64,000 bases of DNA from Panacibacter ginsenosidivorans (GCF_007971225.1 NZ_CP042435.1:496001-560000); one strand, 5' to 3'. Counted from the stretch's first letter, positions 8,702 to 18,148 are shown. Notes: generated by a model not told the origin, from the letters alone. A program made the numbers and translations.

Positions 8702-10111
8702 ATGCACCATATGTCAAAACAAAGTCAGTCATCCCGCAGAAGATTCTTACAACAGATCGGCGCCACAGGTATGTTGGCTGCAGCCGCGCCATTAAGTAGT
8801 CTTGCAGCAAAAGAAAAAGCAGAAGAAAGAACACTATTTTATGAAAAGAAAATATCAGCGGGCGATAAGATCAGGCTTGGCGTTATCGGTTATGGCGTGC
8901 AGGGCCACTTTGACCTTGACACTGCATTAAAAGTACCAGGTGTAGAACTTGCAGGTATTTGTGACCTCTATACAGGCAGGCTGGTAAATGCAAAAGAGAA
9001 ATTCGGTAATGATCTTTTCACAACAAGAAACTATAAAGAGCTTTTAGATAAAAGTGATATAGATGCCGTAATTATAGCCACCACAGATTGCTGGCACTCC
9101 CGCATTACAAAAGATGCTTTGGCCAAAGGTAAAGCAGTGTACTGCGAGAAACCTATGGTGTATAAAATAAGCGAAGGTCCGGGCGTAATAGAAGCGCAAC
9201 AAAAGGCAGGCAAAGTGTTGCAGGTAGGCAGTCAGCGCGTAAGCAGTATTGGTTTGGCAAAAGCAAAAGAATTATTAGCCGCAGGTGAAATAGGAAAACT
9301 GAATATGGTAAACGCTGTGTACGACAGGCAGAGCTCTATCGGCGCATGGGAATATACCATACCCAAAGATGCAAATGCTGAAACAACAGATTGGGATAAG
9401 TTTATAGAAGTAACAGAAAAAATGGCGTATGATTCTAAAAAGTTTTTCTGGTGGCGTGCATTTAAAGAGGTAGGCACCGGTGTAGCAGGTGATCTCTTCA
9501 TACATTTATTAAGCGGCACACACTTCATCACCAATTCCAAAGGTCCTGAGTCTATTTATGGTACCGGCCAGTTCAGTTACTGGAAAGATGGACGCAATAT
9601 GCCTGATGTTATGGCGGGCGTAATGCAGTATGGCGATACACCCGAGCATCCCGCTTTTCAGTTAACACTGCAGGTTAATTTTATCAGTGGCACCGGCGGG
9701 CAGGAAGTGATAAGGTTTGTAGGTTCTGAAGGTGTAATGGAAGTGCAGGGAAATAATCTCAGCATAAAACATAGCATTATGCCCGAAGCGCCGGGTTTTG
9801 GCGGTTATGATTCCCTGTTCACTTTCTCTAAAAGCATGCAGGAAGAAATGCAGAAAGACTACGACGCCAGGTGGACTGCGGCGCAAAAGCAAAGACCTAA
9901 AAAAGATGACGTAACATTTAAAGCACCACAAGGTTACAGCGATCATTTAGACCACTTCACCAATTTCTTTGACGCCATAAGAACAGGTAAACCTGTTGTG
10001 GAAGACGCAACCTTTGGCTTCAGGGCCGCTGCTCCTGCGCTATCCTGTAATGAAAGTTATTTTCAAAAGAAGATCATTAAGTGGGATCCTGTAAATATGA
10101 AACTGGTTTAA
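8702..10111 (+). CDS. Tat-exported Gfo/Idh/MocA-family oxidoreductase
   Basis: The product has 469 residues, with a possible second start 9 bases downstream. The N-terminus carries a twin-arginine signal (SRRRFLQQIGATGMLAAAAP), so the folded, cofactor-bound enzyme is exported. The mature part opens with a Rossmann fold (RLGVIGYGVQGH) and has the family EKP motif (YCEKPMVYK) that positions the nicotinamide. The C-terminal alpha/beta domain has the usual Gfo/Idh/MocA length. Members oxidise or reduce sugars, inositols and their acids with NAD(P). In Bacteroidota such exported forms often sit near sugar-isomerase-like proteins, as here with the gene at 10518. A hairpin terminator follows closely. 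Confidence 0.85.
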   Translation: MHHMSKQSQSSRRRFLQQIGATGMLAAAAPLSSLAAKEKAEERTLFYEKKISAGDKIRLGVIGYGVQGHFDLDTALKVPGVELAGICDLYTGRLVNAKEKFGNDLFTTRNYKELLDKSDIDAVIIATTDCWHSRITKDALAKGKAVYCEKPMVYKISEGPGVIEAQQKAGKVLQVGSQRVSSIGLAKAKELLAAGEIGKLNMVNAVYDRQSSIGAWEYTIPKDANAETTDWDKFIEVTEKMAYDSKKFFWWRAFKEVGTGVAGDLFIHLLSGTHFITNSKGPESIYGTGQFSYWKDGRNMPDVMAGVMQYGDTPEHPAFQLTLQVNFISGTGGQEVIRFVGSEGVMEVQGNNLSIKHSIMPEAPGFGGYDSLFTFSKSMQEEMQKDYDARWTAAQKQRPKKDDVTFKAPQGYSDHLDHFTNFFDAIRTGKPVVEDATFGFRAAAPALSCNESYFQKKIIKWDPVNMKLV

Positions 10112-10131
10112 TTTATACCACTATAAAATTT

Positions 10132-10163
10132 AAAGCCTGTACTGCAGGCTTTTTTTATTTTTG
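10132..10163 (+). terminator. Rho-independent terminator
   Basis: The 8-bp stem AAAGCCTG/CAGGCTTT with a 5-base loop is followed by a T-rich run. It lies 21 bases after the oxidoreductase stop codon. Confidence 0.8.
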
Positions 10164-10356
10164 GGTACAGGCAATTGTACTGTTATTAAGCTTTGGTTGT
10201 GTCACTCACTTGTACAGTTGGTTATTTAATGAGCAGAAAAAAATAAACAATAAAAATCAAAAGATATTGCCTCTTTGCCCAATGTCTTGTTGACTTTTCT
10301 TCCGAACGTACAAGTGTGCGACGCAACCGGAGCTATATAGCAGCAATACGGCTAAG
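10162..10356. repeat. Interspersed palindromic element, paired copy with long centre
   Basis: The left core GTTGTGTCACTCACTTGTAC is at 10197-10216 and the right core GTACAAGTGTGCGACGCAAC at 10308-10327. About 90 bases of unrelated AT-rich sequence lie between the halves. With the two flanking terminators it accounts for most of the 406-base gap at 10112-10517; nothing else is seen there. Confidence 0.75.
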
Positions 10357-10427
10357 TACAATAACATGTAGCGTAATGTAAGTATTTGCTGCAGGTCTTG
10401 TTATAATTGAAATTGGGTTACACAAAT

Positions 10428-10459
10428 AAAAAAAGGCTGTTCAAAAAGAACGGCCTTTA
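10428..10459 (-). terminator. Rho-independent terminator of the sugar-isomerase-like gene
   Basis: On the minus strand an 11-bp stem with one mismatch (AAAGGCCGTTC / GAACAGCCTTT) is followed by a long T run. It lies about 60 bases past the stop codon at 10518. Confidence 0.7.
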
Positions 10460-10517
10460 CTTTAAGATAATTTATTCAATGATGTGTCTTACTCATGAAC
10501 TTGCTATGATGCAAACA

Positions 10518-11465
10518 TCACCCAAGCATGTTATGCAGGTAGTTATAACTGTGGGTAACATTCTGTAATGGCTGCGGCGCCCCATCCTGCTCTACAAAGA
10601 AATACTTCATACCAGATTCTTTTGCGTTATCAAAAATGTGTTTAAAATCCACAACACCGGTGCCTACTTCTGCAGGACTCATCGTGTTCTTATCTAGATC
10701 TTTAACATGCCACAAAGGATAACGACCGGGATGCAATTTAAATAACTCAACAGGGTCTTGCTTTGCTTTGGTTGCCCATGCAAGATCTAATTCCATCTTC
10801 ACCATGTCTTTGTCAGTGTTGGTAAGAATATAATCAAACGGGCGATGCCCTTCTATCTCATCAAACTCGCTGGTATGGTTATGATAAGCAAATTGCACAC
10901 CCACTTTTTTACATGCTTCCCCGGCTTTGTTGAATACTTCTACGGCTGTTTTAATTTCATCTAATGTACTTACAGGAATGCTTGAACATACCAGATAACT
11001 TATACCTCCTTCGGCTGCGGCATCTGCAAGCTCCTGGTGATTCTCCTTAAGGTTAAGTGATTTTGGCATGTCCTTCATACGTTCCATATATTTTTGAATC
11101 CTTGCAGAATCGTCAGCCGTTTTAGCCATCTTCATGATCTGTGCCATATTAAAAGGTGCACCGCCTACATGGGCTGAGCGCCACGTCATGCCCGCATCTT
11201 TTATCATAGCTGCTAATTCTTTCGGTTTGTATCCATAGAAATTTCCTTTTTGAGATCCTGCACTTTCCAGTTCTTTATACCCAATTGCAGCAAGTTTTTG
11301 TAAAGTACCCTGTGGGTCTTTTGTCATTAAGTCCCCCAGCGTGTATAACTGCAGACCGACCGGAACATTTTTCTTATAGTTAAACATTGCTGACCCGGCA
11401 GAGCGTGCAAGTAACAGGCCTGAGAAAGCAAGCGTTCCTGACTGTAGAAATTTCCTTCTTTTCAT
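10518..11465 (-). CDS. Exported sugar phosphate isomerase/epimerase-like TIM-barrel protein
   Basis: This 315-residue protein begins MKRRKFLQSGTLAFSGLLLA, a Tat-like signal. A xylose-isomerase-like TIM barrel follows (PVGLQLYTLGDLM, YKELESAG, FAYHNHTSEF, MELDLAWATK, HVKDLD, VEQDG). The His, Glu and Asp residues in these blocks would bind the divalent metal. Members isomerise or epimerise sugars and related polyols. Export, and an exported Gfo/Idh/MocA oxidoreductase on the other side of the intergenic repeat, suggest periplasmic processing of a sugar derivative; the two genes converge rather than form an operon. The substrate is unknown. Confidence 0.8.
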   Translation of the reverse strand: MKRRKFLQSGTLAFSGLLLARSAGSAMFNYKKNVPVGLQLYTLGDLMTKDPQGTLQKLAAIGYKELESAGSQKGNFYGYKPKELAAMIKDAGMTWRSAHVGGAPFNMAQIMKMAKTADDSARIQKYMERMKDMPKSLNLKENHQELADAAAEGGISYLVCSSIPVSTLDEIKTAVEVFNKAGEACKKVGVQFAYHNHTSEFDEIEGHRPFDYILTNTDKDMVKMELDLAWATKAKQDPVELFKLHPGRYPLWHVKDLDKNTMSPAEVGTGVVDFKHIFDNAKESGMKYFFVEQDGAPQPLQNVTHSYNYLHNMLG

Positions 11466-11503
11466 ACTGTTGTTTTTGATGATGACACTAATTGAAATGA
11501 CTT

Positions 11504-11511
11504 CAAAATTA
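11504..11511 (-). promoter_or_regulatory. Bacteroidota-type -7 element
   Basis: On the minus strand TAATTTTG fits TAnnTTTG and lies 38 bases before the ATG at 11465. A clear -33 TTTG was not found at standard spacing. Confidence 0.4.
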
Positions 11512-11659
11512 TTTATTTTGAAGCAATCGTAACCGTATTAAGATCGGTAATACAACTGCCTTCTGTTGTTGCCTTAAATATACTGATATTACTGTTATCA
11601 GATAATCAGTAAAATCAATTGTATTTTTTTGTAACTAAACTGTTGAAACTTTATTCATC

Positions 11660-11690
11660 ATTTGTTGTGTCACTCACTTGTACGTTCTGA
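11660..11690. repeat. Interspersed palindromic element, left half only
   Basis: The core GTTGTGTCACTCACTTGTAC is at 11664-11683, followed by GTTCTGAA. No matching right half is nearby. Confidence 0.6.
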
Positions 11691-11799
11691 ATTTCATTCA
11701 TCAATCATAAATAAAGAAACCTACTGATGATTCACAAATCCTTTAATACAACAGTTCGAAAGAAATAACAAGCCTTAAAATGGCAGTGAACACACATTT

Positions 11800-14043
11800 C
11801 TAGTACGTGAAAGTAATTCCTGCACCATAACCCATATCACTATCATAATGTGTAGATAAGGAAACATATTTTGTAACGATGTATCTGAATCCCGCCATAT
11901 ACTCTTTGTCTGTGTTTACCATAAAATTAAACCTTAAGCGATTGGTCAAAGGAATATCTTCTCTGCTTAACTGTAAACGAAATTTACCTTTCGTATCAAT
12001 TCTCGTATCAGCAATTATCAGCATAGGCAAAGTATACTGAACACCTGCACAAAATACCTTCCGGGTATCTTTTGTGTCTGATTGTCCAAAGATATTTTTT
12101 TCAGGCTCTGTAATTTTTCTATAACGAAAATCCCAACCGGCATATGGCATCCATAATTGCATACTACCGATATATTTTCCAAAATGGGTTTCGCTTTCGT
12201 AACCAGACTCATCATTTAACCCTATGCGCCATTCAGTTTGCAGGCGATACCTTGTGTTTGATATTGCTATTTCACCATCACTTCCGTTGCTTTCTAAACC
12301 GATCTTTGCGAAAGGATGTAATTTTCTGTCATCCATATAAATCATTTTTAGCGCCATTTCACGGTCAGGCACTTCCGGGTTTACAAAAGAGTTTTCATAG
12401 GTGAAAATTCTTCCCATTCCACTCATCATATGATATAAAATATGGCAATGAAAAAACCAATCACCGGTTTCAGTAGGTGCAAACTCAAGTGTATCAGTTT
12501 CCATGGGCATAATATCCAATGTGTTTTTAAATGGCGAGTAATCACCTTGCCCATTCAATACCCTAAAGAAATGCCCATGAAAATGCATAGGGTGGCGCAT
12601 CATAGTTCCATTATATAAAATGATACGAACATTCTCTCCTTTTTTGATCTTAATTTCATCAGATTCAGAAACTGTTTCATTGTTTATGCTCCATACATAA
12701 CGGTTCATGTTGCCCGTTAAATTAAAGTGAAGAACTTTCATAGGTGCATCCGGTAAGGTTGTTTTAACCGGTGAGCGCAACATTGAATAGTTTAATGTAA
12801 CAATAGTGTTACTTACATCCATAGCTGTTGTATCAGCTGCTTTGTTAGCACTATTTGCATTAGCATCGCCTGTTATTTCCGGGTACATTACTGTATTCAT
12901 ATCCATTACCTGATTGCTCATTTGCATTCCCATATCGTCCATGCTGCCATCCATTTTCATCATTGAGTTCATCATCTTCATACCTTCAAAATATTTCAGC
13001 TTAGGCAAAACAGCGGCATTGACCTTTGTTCCTGAACCCAACCATAAAGAGGTAGCGTTTGTGCGGTCTTCAGAAGTAGCCCTTAATTCAAAACTTTTAT
13101 CTTCAGGGATCACTACAACAACATCATATGTTTCAGCAACAGCAATAATCATTCTGTCCACTTCAACGGGTTCTACATCCATACCATCATTTGCAACCAC
13201 AGACATTTTACCGCCAGCATATTGCAACCAGAAATAAGTAGAAGAAGAACCATTAATAATATGCAACCGAATTGAATCTCCGGCTTTATATGCTGATGCT
13301 TCTGCATTTACTTTACCATTGATGAAGAACTTGTCATAAGCTACATCACTTACATCCATTGCCATCATTCTCTTCCATTCATTGGTAAATTTTGTTTTAA
13401 AATATCCTTCTTTAATGGCTTCAGCATAATTCTGTGTGCTACCTTTTTTGATCGCATACCAATCCGTAGCATTATGTAAACTTCTGTCAACCTGGTAAGG
13501 CTGTTCATCAGTCCAGTCACTCAGCAGCATGGTAAATTCTTTAACAGGCTTTTCATTTTTTTTGTGAATGATAAATGCACCATACAAACCACTTTGCTGC
13601 TGCAGCATTGTGTGAGAATGATACCAATAAGTGCCGCTTTGTTTGAGCGGAAATTTAAATACATGCGTTTGTCCTGCACCAATAGGAGCTGTAGTTAAAT
13701 AAGACACACCATCATATTGATTAGGCAAAATAAGACCGTGCCAGTGTAAAGATGTTTCAGTTTTTAAATTATTATGCACGTATATCAGGGCAGTATCTCC
13801 TTCTGTAAAATATAGCGTAGGTGCGGGAATCGAGCCGTTGATAGCAAGTGCATGCCTTTGCTTACCGGTATAATTAACTATTGTATCACCAATATATAAA
13901 TGATAAACAACAGTATTGAGTTTGTTATGTTCTTCCATCTGGGTAGCTTGCTGCATCGGCATTGGCATTTCCATATTCTTGTGCTGCGAATACCCCAATG
14001 AATAACATGCAAGTAAAATTGTTGATAGAAATATAAGTTTCAT
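11800..14043 (-). CDS. Multicopper oxidase fused to a CopB-like outer-membrane domain
   Basis: The start MKLIFLSTILLACYSLGYSQ at 14043 is preferred because it opens directly with a signal peptide; an in-frame ATG at 14112 lies in a repeat. The protein has 747 residues. Residues about 40-545 form a CopA-type multicopper oxidase. Type 2/3 copper motifs are HWHG (100-103), HSH (142-144), HPMHFHGHFF and HCHILYHMMSGM, the last holding the type 1 Cys and Met. A Met/Asp-rich insert (MMKMDGSMDDMGMQM) probably binds Cu(I). The final ~190 residues (YRLQTEWRIGLND... GITFTY) resemble CopB and end in an aromatic residue, as outer-membrane barrels do. The gene joins CopA and CopB roles, usually separate, and acts in periplasmic copper detoxification. 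Confidence 0.8.
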   Translation of the reverse strand: MKLIFLSTILLACYSLGYSQHKNMEMPMPMQQATQMEEHNKLNTVVYHLYIGDTIVNYTGKQRHALAINGSIPAPTLYFTEGDTALIYVHNNLKTETSLHWHGLILPNQYDGVSYLTTAPIGAGQTHVFKFPLKQSGTYWYHSHTMLQQQSGLYGAFIIHKKNEKPVKEFTMLLSDWTDEQPYQVDRSLHNATDWYAIKKGSTQNYAEAIKEGYFKTKFTNEWKRMMAMDVSDVAYDKFFINGKVNAEASAYKAGDSIRLHIINGSSSTYFWLQYAGGKMSVVANDGMDVEPVEVDRMIIAVAETYDVVVVIPEDKSFELRATSEDRTNATSLWLGSGTKVNAAVLPKLKYFEGMKMMNSMMKMDGSMDDMGMQMSNQVMDMNTVMYPEITGDANANSANKAADTTAMDVSNTIVTLNYSMLRSPVKTTLPDAPMKVLHFNLTGNMNRYVWSINNETVSESDEIKIKKGENVRIILYNGTMMRHPMHFHGHFFRVLNGQGDYSPFKNTLDIMPMETDTLEFAPTETGDWFFHCHILYHMMSGMGRIFTYENSFVNPEVPDREMALKMIYMDDRKLHPFAKIGLESNGSDGEIAISNTRYRLQTEWRIGLNDESGYESETHFGKYIGSMQLWMPYAGWDFRYRKITEPEKNIFGQSDTKDTRKVFCAGVQYTLPMLIIADTRIDTKGKFRLQLSREDIPLTNRLRFNFMVNTDKEYMAGFRYIVTKYVSLSTHYDSDMGYGAGITFTY

Positions 14044-14079
14044 TTTGGTAATTATTAGAATACTATTAAAAGAGATTTT

Positions 14080-14138
14080 TTGTGAACCGGGCATAGCATT
14101 GCTATTAGACATTCTTGCGTCGCACTCTTGTACTATAT
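14080..14138. repeat. Interspersed palindromic element, left half
   Basis: It reads GAACCGGGCATAGCATTGC, then CTTGCGTCGCACTCTTGTAC at 14114-14133. A right half is only faintly visible (ACGCAACA near 14146, GCGGGTAAC near 14170). Confidence 0.6.
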
Positions 14139-14197
14139 AACCTTACGCAACAATATCAATTGTGTTAAGCGGGTAACTATCTGCAGATGTTAACTTG

Positions 14198-14689
14198 CTA
14201 TTTAATTATATCGCTAACCTTACCACAGGTAAGCATCTGTTTACCATAATAGGGATTTCTAATAGCAGCTTCATTGCTTAGCCAATAAGCTTTTTTCATT
14301 GGACAATATGCCTGGTAAACAGGCTGGTCTGATAATTTTACCATCTTTACCAACGAATAGATATTTGTTGACAAAGAAGAAAAGTATGCCTTTTGTTTTT
14401 CAATATCATTATTTTCTGAAATACGATTTGCATCGGAAACTAATTTATCCTTTAGAGAACCAAAAATGCTTTGCCCGGAAGCAGGCATTGAATTAAAATT
14501 AATGCTGCTAATAGTTTTCGCCAGGTCACCTGCTTTTACAGAAGCTGTTTTAGCATCTGAATTTATTAATGCATCTTTTACATTATAATATAGACTAAGT
14601 ATTGGTGACAATGTTAAAGACGCTTTCTGAGCATTAACTGAAAATACAGTTGTCAGTGTAATAACTACTGTTGTTATTAAAGATTTCAT
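14198..14689 (-). CDS. DUF3347 copper-associated periplasmic protein
   Basis: 163 residues with a signal peptide (ending VNAQ). A helical DUF3347 domain follows, with the closing signature YCPMKKAYWLSNEAAIRNPY and then YGKQMLTCG. The Cys-Pro-Met and Met-x-x-Cys elements are suited to Cu(I) or other soft-metal binding. The domain commonly occurs alone or at the C-terminus of CusB-type efflux adaptors in Bacteroidota. The gene is on the same strand just upstream of the multicopper oxidase, so the two probably form a copper-handling unit, although a repeat element lies between them. Confidence 0.75.
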   Translation of the reverse strand: MKSLITTVVITLTTVFSVNAQKASLTLSPILSLYYNVKDALINSDAKTASVKAGDLAKTISSINFNSMPASGQSIFGSLKDKLVSDANRISENNDIEKQKAYFSSLSTNIYSLVKMVKLSDQPVYQAYCPMKKAYWLSNEAAIRNPYYGKQMLTCGKVSDIIK

Positions 14690-14902
14690 GTTATTTATTT
14701 TTATAAGTTAGTGCCATGTACCTGGTTATTAATTTTTTTGTTGTAAAAAATTACATACATCCTTTGGCTGAAGAGACGGCAAAGTGATATTGTAAATATG
14801 TATTCATTGTTTTTATTTTACACAAAGCTATCACATCACCATCCCCGTTTTGTTATACAATAATGGGATGGATGTATATATTTTTTACTGTTGCGTTTAT
14901 AG

Positions 14903-15313
14903 TTAATTGAAATTTTTTGTTTTTACATTCATCTGCCCGTATACTATGATAAAAAGGTAAACACCAATAATCCAATCTATTGACAAACAAAAAACGTCGT
15001 AGTGCGGCGGTCTTAAATCCGGGATAGGAAATAAACCATATACAAAGTCAAAAGCTCCATGCAGTATAAAACCGGCTGCAAGAAGATATGCATTCTTTTT
15101 AATTCCTAAATAAGCTAATGTGCCAAAGAAGAAACATTGAATACAATTGATAATAAAAGATGTTGTGTCGGTCCAGGTAAAACCGACATATAAAGCCCCG
15201 ATAGCTGTAAGCATTAAGCCATAAAAGGCCTTTTCATCCAACTGTTTAAGCAACCGGGAAAACAGTATGGATATGAATCCTAAAGAAAGTCCTATTATTA
15301 AAGCAAGCGTCAT
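14903..15313 (-). CDS. Small membrane protein of unknown function
   Basis: 136 residues with about four to five membrane spans, starting MTLALIIGLSLGFISILFSR. A conserved-looking LHGAFDFVYGLFP segment with His and Asp in the membrane and PPHYDVFC after it resemble DUF6010-type proteins, but this is a tentative match. The gene follows 15359 on the same strand with a 45-base gap. No function is proposed. Confidence 0.6.
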   Translation of the reverse strand: MTLALIIGLSLGFISILFSRLLKQLDEKAFYGLMLTAIGALYVGFTWTDTTSFIINCIQCFFFGTLAYLGIKKNAYLLAAGFILHGAFDFVYGLFPIPDLRPPHYDVFCLSIDWIIGVYLFIIVYGQMNVKTKNFN

Positions 15314-15358
15314 TGTAGTTTGTTTTAGTTTTATGATTAACTGTAATATTGAAGTGAT

Positions 15359-15715
15359 TTAATTGTCGCTAACTTCTGATCTTGAAAACAATTTTCTAAA
15401 CCCGTAATGATAAATTTGAATATCCCCAATCTTTACAGGATATGCATTTACAAATGCCCATCCTTGTTTGCCCATATAATTCAATGCATCAATTATGGTG
15501 TTAAATTTTTTCAATTTACCATCGTCATTTTTTAGCCTGGTGTCTCTCCAGTAACTTTTCTCTTCGCCATAGTTTACTTCTAATGTTACCTTATTGCTAA
15601 GTAAACGGGGCGTTGCTATTACTTCGCAATACTGTTCAATCTTAGTCGTATCAGTTTGAGAAAACGAATGAAAGGAAACAAGCAAAGCGATTGCAAGGAT
15701 GATAACTTTTTTCAT
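15359..15715 (-). CDS. Small exported protein of unknown function
   Basis: 118 residues with a clear signal peptide (MKKVIILAIALLVSFHSFSQ). The mature part has YCEVIATPRLLSNKVTLEVN and a later ALNYMGKQGWAFVNAY block. Short secreted proteins with this 'dalNymgkqGWe' pattern are common in Bacteroidota and remain uncharacterised. It lies between a membrane protein and a DJ-1-like lipoprotein on the same strand and may be cotranscribed with them. Confidence 0.65.
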   Translation of the reverse strand: MKKVIILAIALLVSFHSFSQTDTTKIEQYCEVIATPRLLSNKVTLEVNYGEEKSYWRDTRLKNDDGKLKKFNTIIDALNYMGKQGWAFVNAYPVKIGDIQIYHYGFRKLFSRSEVSDN

Positions 15716-15755
15716 AATCTTGATTTATAAGTTTGTGATTATTTTTTACGAATGA

Positions 15756-16943
15756 TTAATTATAGTCCAGCAGCAGCTTCGTAACATTTGCAAAACTGCT
15801 TCCGTATTGTTGTGCAATTCTTTCCAGGCATACATCAATGATGTATTGCTTTTGCTGGTGATCATACTTGATGTATTCCGTTTTCTTAAACGAGGCTTCA
15901 TCATTTTTTGAAAATGTTTCAGGCATTAATATATGCAGTTCATCCAAATTATTTTTATGCGAATCGCCTGTTGGTATAAGTGTTAACCCAAATTTTGTTG
16001 TAATAGTTTTACCTGAAGCACTGTATGTATTACATGATGATGGGAAACTACGATTATAAGTATCGAGCACACCTGCCAGATCAAATTCACTCATACCATC
16101 CTGGAGCAATACACCAACATTTTTATTTTTTCTAAACATCACTTTCTTAAGTATCGTGGTTTTGGTGCTTCCGCTTACAGCTATGCTTTGGTGTGCTGTT
16201 TTTATATCAGCATGTGGATAATAAATTTTAGCTGCAACGCGTTGCATGGTTTCTTTTCCAAAAAGTTCTTTTATTACAGCAAGGCTGCCTTCAGTAGCGT
16301 TGGAAACACCGGCTGTGCTAAATAGATTTCCACTTTGTGTTACACTAATATTTTGCACCCATATAGGTTTGGTATAGGGAACTTTTACAATCGGATAATC
16401 GGAAGCATGCGTGGTAAGCAATTTTCCATCATAAATACCGGTGGCTGCGGCTGTGATTGACCCATCGCATACAGCTAAAATTTTGGTTGTACTTGTGTAA
16501 TTATCTTTTATCCAGTCAATCACGATTGAATCCTGTTGATTCTTTTGCATGGCTCCTATTTGTGCAGGAATAACGATCACATCAGCCTTCAGCATTAATG
16601 AATCAGCTTCAGAAAAAGTTATTTGCGGAAGTAAGAAAAGTCCTTTTTTTACATTGACCGGGTACTTATTTTTTGCAACGATATAAACGTTTGCTTTGCC
16701 CGTTTCGTTGAAAAGATAAAAAGGCGCCATCATATCAAACAGTTCTGTTCCATCATTATCTGCAACGATGAAAACATTTTTCTTAGCAGCATCTATTGCA
16801 GGCTGTTGCCAGTTAAAGTTATTGCTTCCCTTGTAAATTGTTTCGCTTCTAAACTCTCTTACCGGCTGGCAGGCATTGAAAAGCATGATGCAGAGCAGCA
16901 ACAGGGTAGAGATTACAATAAATGTTTTTTTAAATTTTTTCAT
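15756..16943 (-). CDS. DJ-1/PfpI-like lipoprotein with two related halves
   Basis: The start MKKFKKTFIVIS at 16943 puts a lipoprotein signal at the N-terminus (LLLLCIMLFNAC, lipobox LFNAC), giving 395 residues. An upstream ATG at 16973 would lengthen the leader without gain. The first half is a DJ-1/PfpI domain: NVFIVADNDGTELFDMMAP, DVIVIPAQ, and the nucleophile elbow LAVCDGS with the reactive Cys. The second half (NVGVLLQDGMSEFDLAGVLD) restarts the same fold but lacks a recognisable Cys elbow, so it looks like a degenerate second copy. It lies next to two GlxA-type regulators carrying the same domain and may deal with the same unknown ligand. Confidence 0.7.
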   Translation of the reverse strand: MKKFKKTFIVISTLLLLCIMLFNACQPVREFRSETIYKGSNNFNWQQPAIDAAKKNVFIVADNDGTELFDMMAPFYLFNETGKANVYIVAKNKYPVNVKKGLFLLPQITFSEADSLMLKADVIVIPAQIGAMQKNQQDSIVIDWIKDNYTSTTKILAVCDGSITAAATGIYDGKLLTTHASDYPIVKVPYTKPIWVQNISVTQSGNLFSTAGVSNATEGSLAVIKELFGKETMQRVAAKIYYPHADIKTAHQSIAVSGSTKTTILKKVMFRKNKNVGVLLQDGMSEFDLAGVLDTYNRSFPSSCNTYSASGKTITTKFGLTLIPTGDSHKNNLDELHILMPETFSKNDEASFKKTEYIKYDHQQKQYIIDVCLERIAQQYGSSFANVTKLLLDYN

Positions 16944-17044
16944 GATTGTTTTTTTGATACCACAAAGTTGCAATGCAGGAAGGCGTGGCTAAGAGACAGC
17001 AAGATGTCAGAAACGGACAACTTGAAAGGAGTAAAAAATAATTA

Positions 17045-17192
17045 TGAGCCAGGCTGCAGCATTACTATTTAGCATCGTTGCGTCGCACACTTGTACTGTT
17101 GAAGCCCCCATCCCTAAAGGGGGTAAAGAACAAAAGCTGGTAAAGCCCCTTCAGGGGTTTAGGGCACAAGAGTGCGACGCAAGAAAAGTCTC
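17045..17192. repeat. Interspersed palindromic element with a nested second element
   Basis: The left core GTTGCGTCGCACACTTGTAC is at 17081-17100, the right core ACAAGAGTGCGACGCAAG at 17166-17183. Between them at 17104-17163 is another palindrome family, CCCCCATCCCTAAAGGGGG and AAAGCCCCTTCAGGGGTTT. The second sequence appears to have replaced the usual short centre. Confidence 0.75.
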
Positions 17193-17233
17193 ATAGAAAA
17201 TAAATTGTCGTGCACAAAAAAAATTCTTCTGAT

Positions 17234-18148
17234 TTAATTTTTCAGAATTCTCTGTAGTTGCCTTGCAGTTTTAAAGCCACATTGCGCAGCTATATATTCC
17301 AGTGTGTAGTTGGGGTTATTAAGTAATGTTTTTGCATTTTCAATGCGTAATTGTGTAAGGTATTCGAGTATGGTAAGTCCTGTTTTTTCTTTGAAAACGC
17401 GGCTTAGATTTCTTGGGCTCATAGCAACCAGATCTGCCAGCATTTCAATGCTGTTTTCGCCGGAAAGATGATCAATCAAATAATCCTGCACTTCATGCAC
17501 CTGCGGGTTGATATGATTGCGGTAATCAAGATAAATACTTTCCTGTTTATGGTTGTGGCTTCGCCTGTGATACACAACCAAGCCGCGTGCAACCTTATGT
17601 GTAAAAAGCGGACCTTTTAAATCTTCGAGAATGGATAATGCAAGGTCAATACCGGCGCTGATGCCTGCACTTGTATAAATATTTTTACTTTTTACAAAAA
17701 GAACATCTTCTATCACTTTAGCTTTTGGAAAACGTTGTTTAAGTTCCGGAATTCTTCTCCAGTGCGTGGTACATTCAATACCATCAAGTAAACCAGCCTG
17801 CCCTAAAACAAAAGCCCCGGTGCAAACCGAACAGACACTTACATTTTTGTTGGCACATTCATTTAGCCATTTAAAAAATGCTCTTTCGGTCTTAAAATCA
17901 AAACTGTTTAAATATTCATGTTCTGTGCCCGGTATAAAAATAAAGTCACCTTCATTTAATTCAGCTTCCCGGTAGTTTGCAATTTTACCGAAAGGAAGAT
18001 GCGAACTGCAAATAATGTCCTGGTGGTAAGAATAGAACTCAAGACTTACATCATATCCATAAAACCTGGCTTCTGTAAAAACCTGTACAGGTCCGGCGAG
18101 ATCTAAGAGTTCTACAGAAGGAGGTACTATAAACGCCATTTTTTTCAT
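17234..18148 (-). CDS. GlxA-type transcriptional regulator (DJ-1/PfpI + AraC HTH)
   Basis: 304 residues. The N-terminal ~185 residues form a DJ-1/PfpI domain (AFIVPPSVELLDLAGPVQVF; elbow VCSVCTGAFVLGQAG with the Cys). An AraC-type helix-turn-helix pair follows at about 210-304 (MSPRNLSRVFKEKTG, TLEYIAAQCGFKTARQL). GlxA regulators sense small molecules through the amidase-like domain and activate nearby genes. This copy and the next gene are closely similar along their whole length and lie in tandem, clearly a gene duplication. The target is not known; the neighbouring DJ-1-like lipoprotein is an obvious candidate. Confidence 0.85.
   Translation of the reverse strand: MKKMAFIVPPSVELLDLAGPVQVFTEARFYGYDVSLEFYSYHQDIICSSHLPFGKIANYREAELNEGDFIFIPGTEHEYLNSFDFKTERAFFKWLNECANKNVSVCSVCTGAFVLGQAGLLDGIECTTHWRRIPELKQRFPKAKVIEDVLFVKSKNIYTSAGISAGIDLALSILEDLKGPLFTHKVARGLVVYHRRSHNHKQESIYLDYRNHINPQVHEVQDYLIDHLSGENSIEMLADLVAMSPRNLSRVFKEKTGLTILEYLTQLRIENAKTLLNNPNYTLEYIAAQCGFKTARQLQRILKN

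Larger units (their letters stand above)
11466..11799. other. Intergenic region with promoter and repeat half
   Basis: 334 bases without a gene. It holds the promoter of the isomerase-like gene at its left end and a single repeat half near 11664. Confidence 0.5.
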
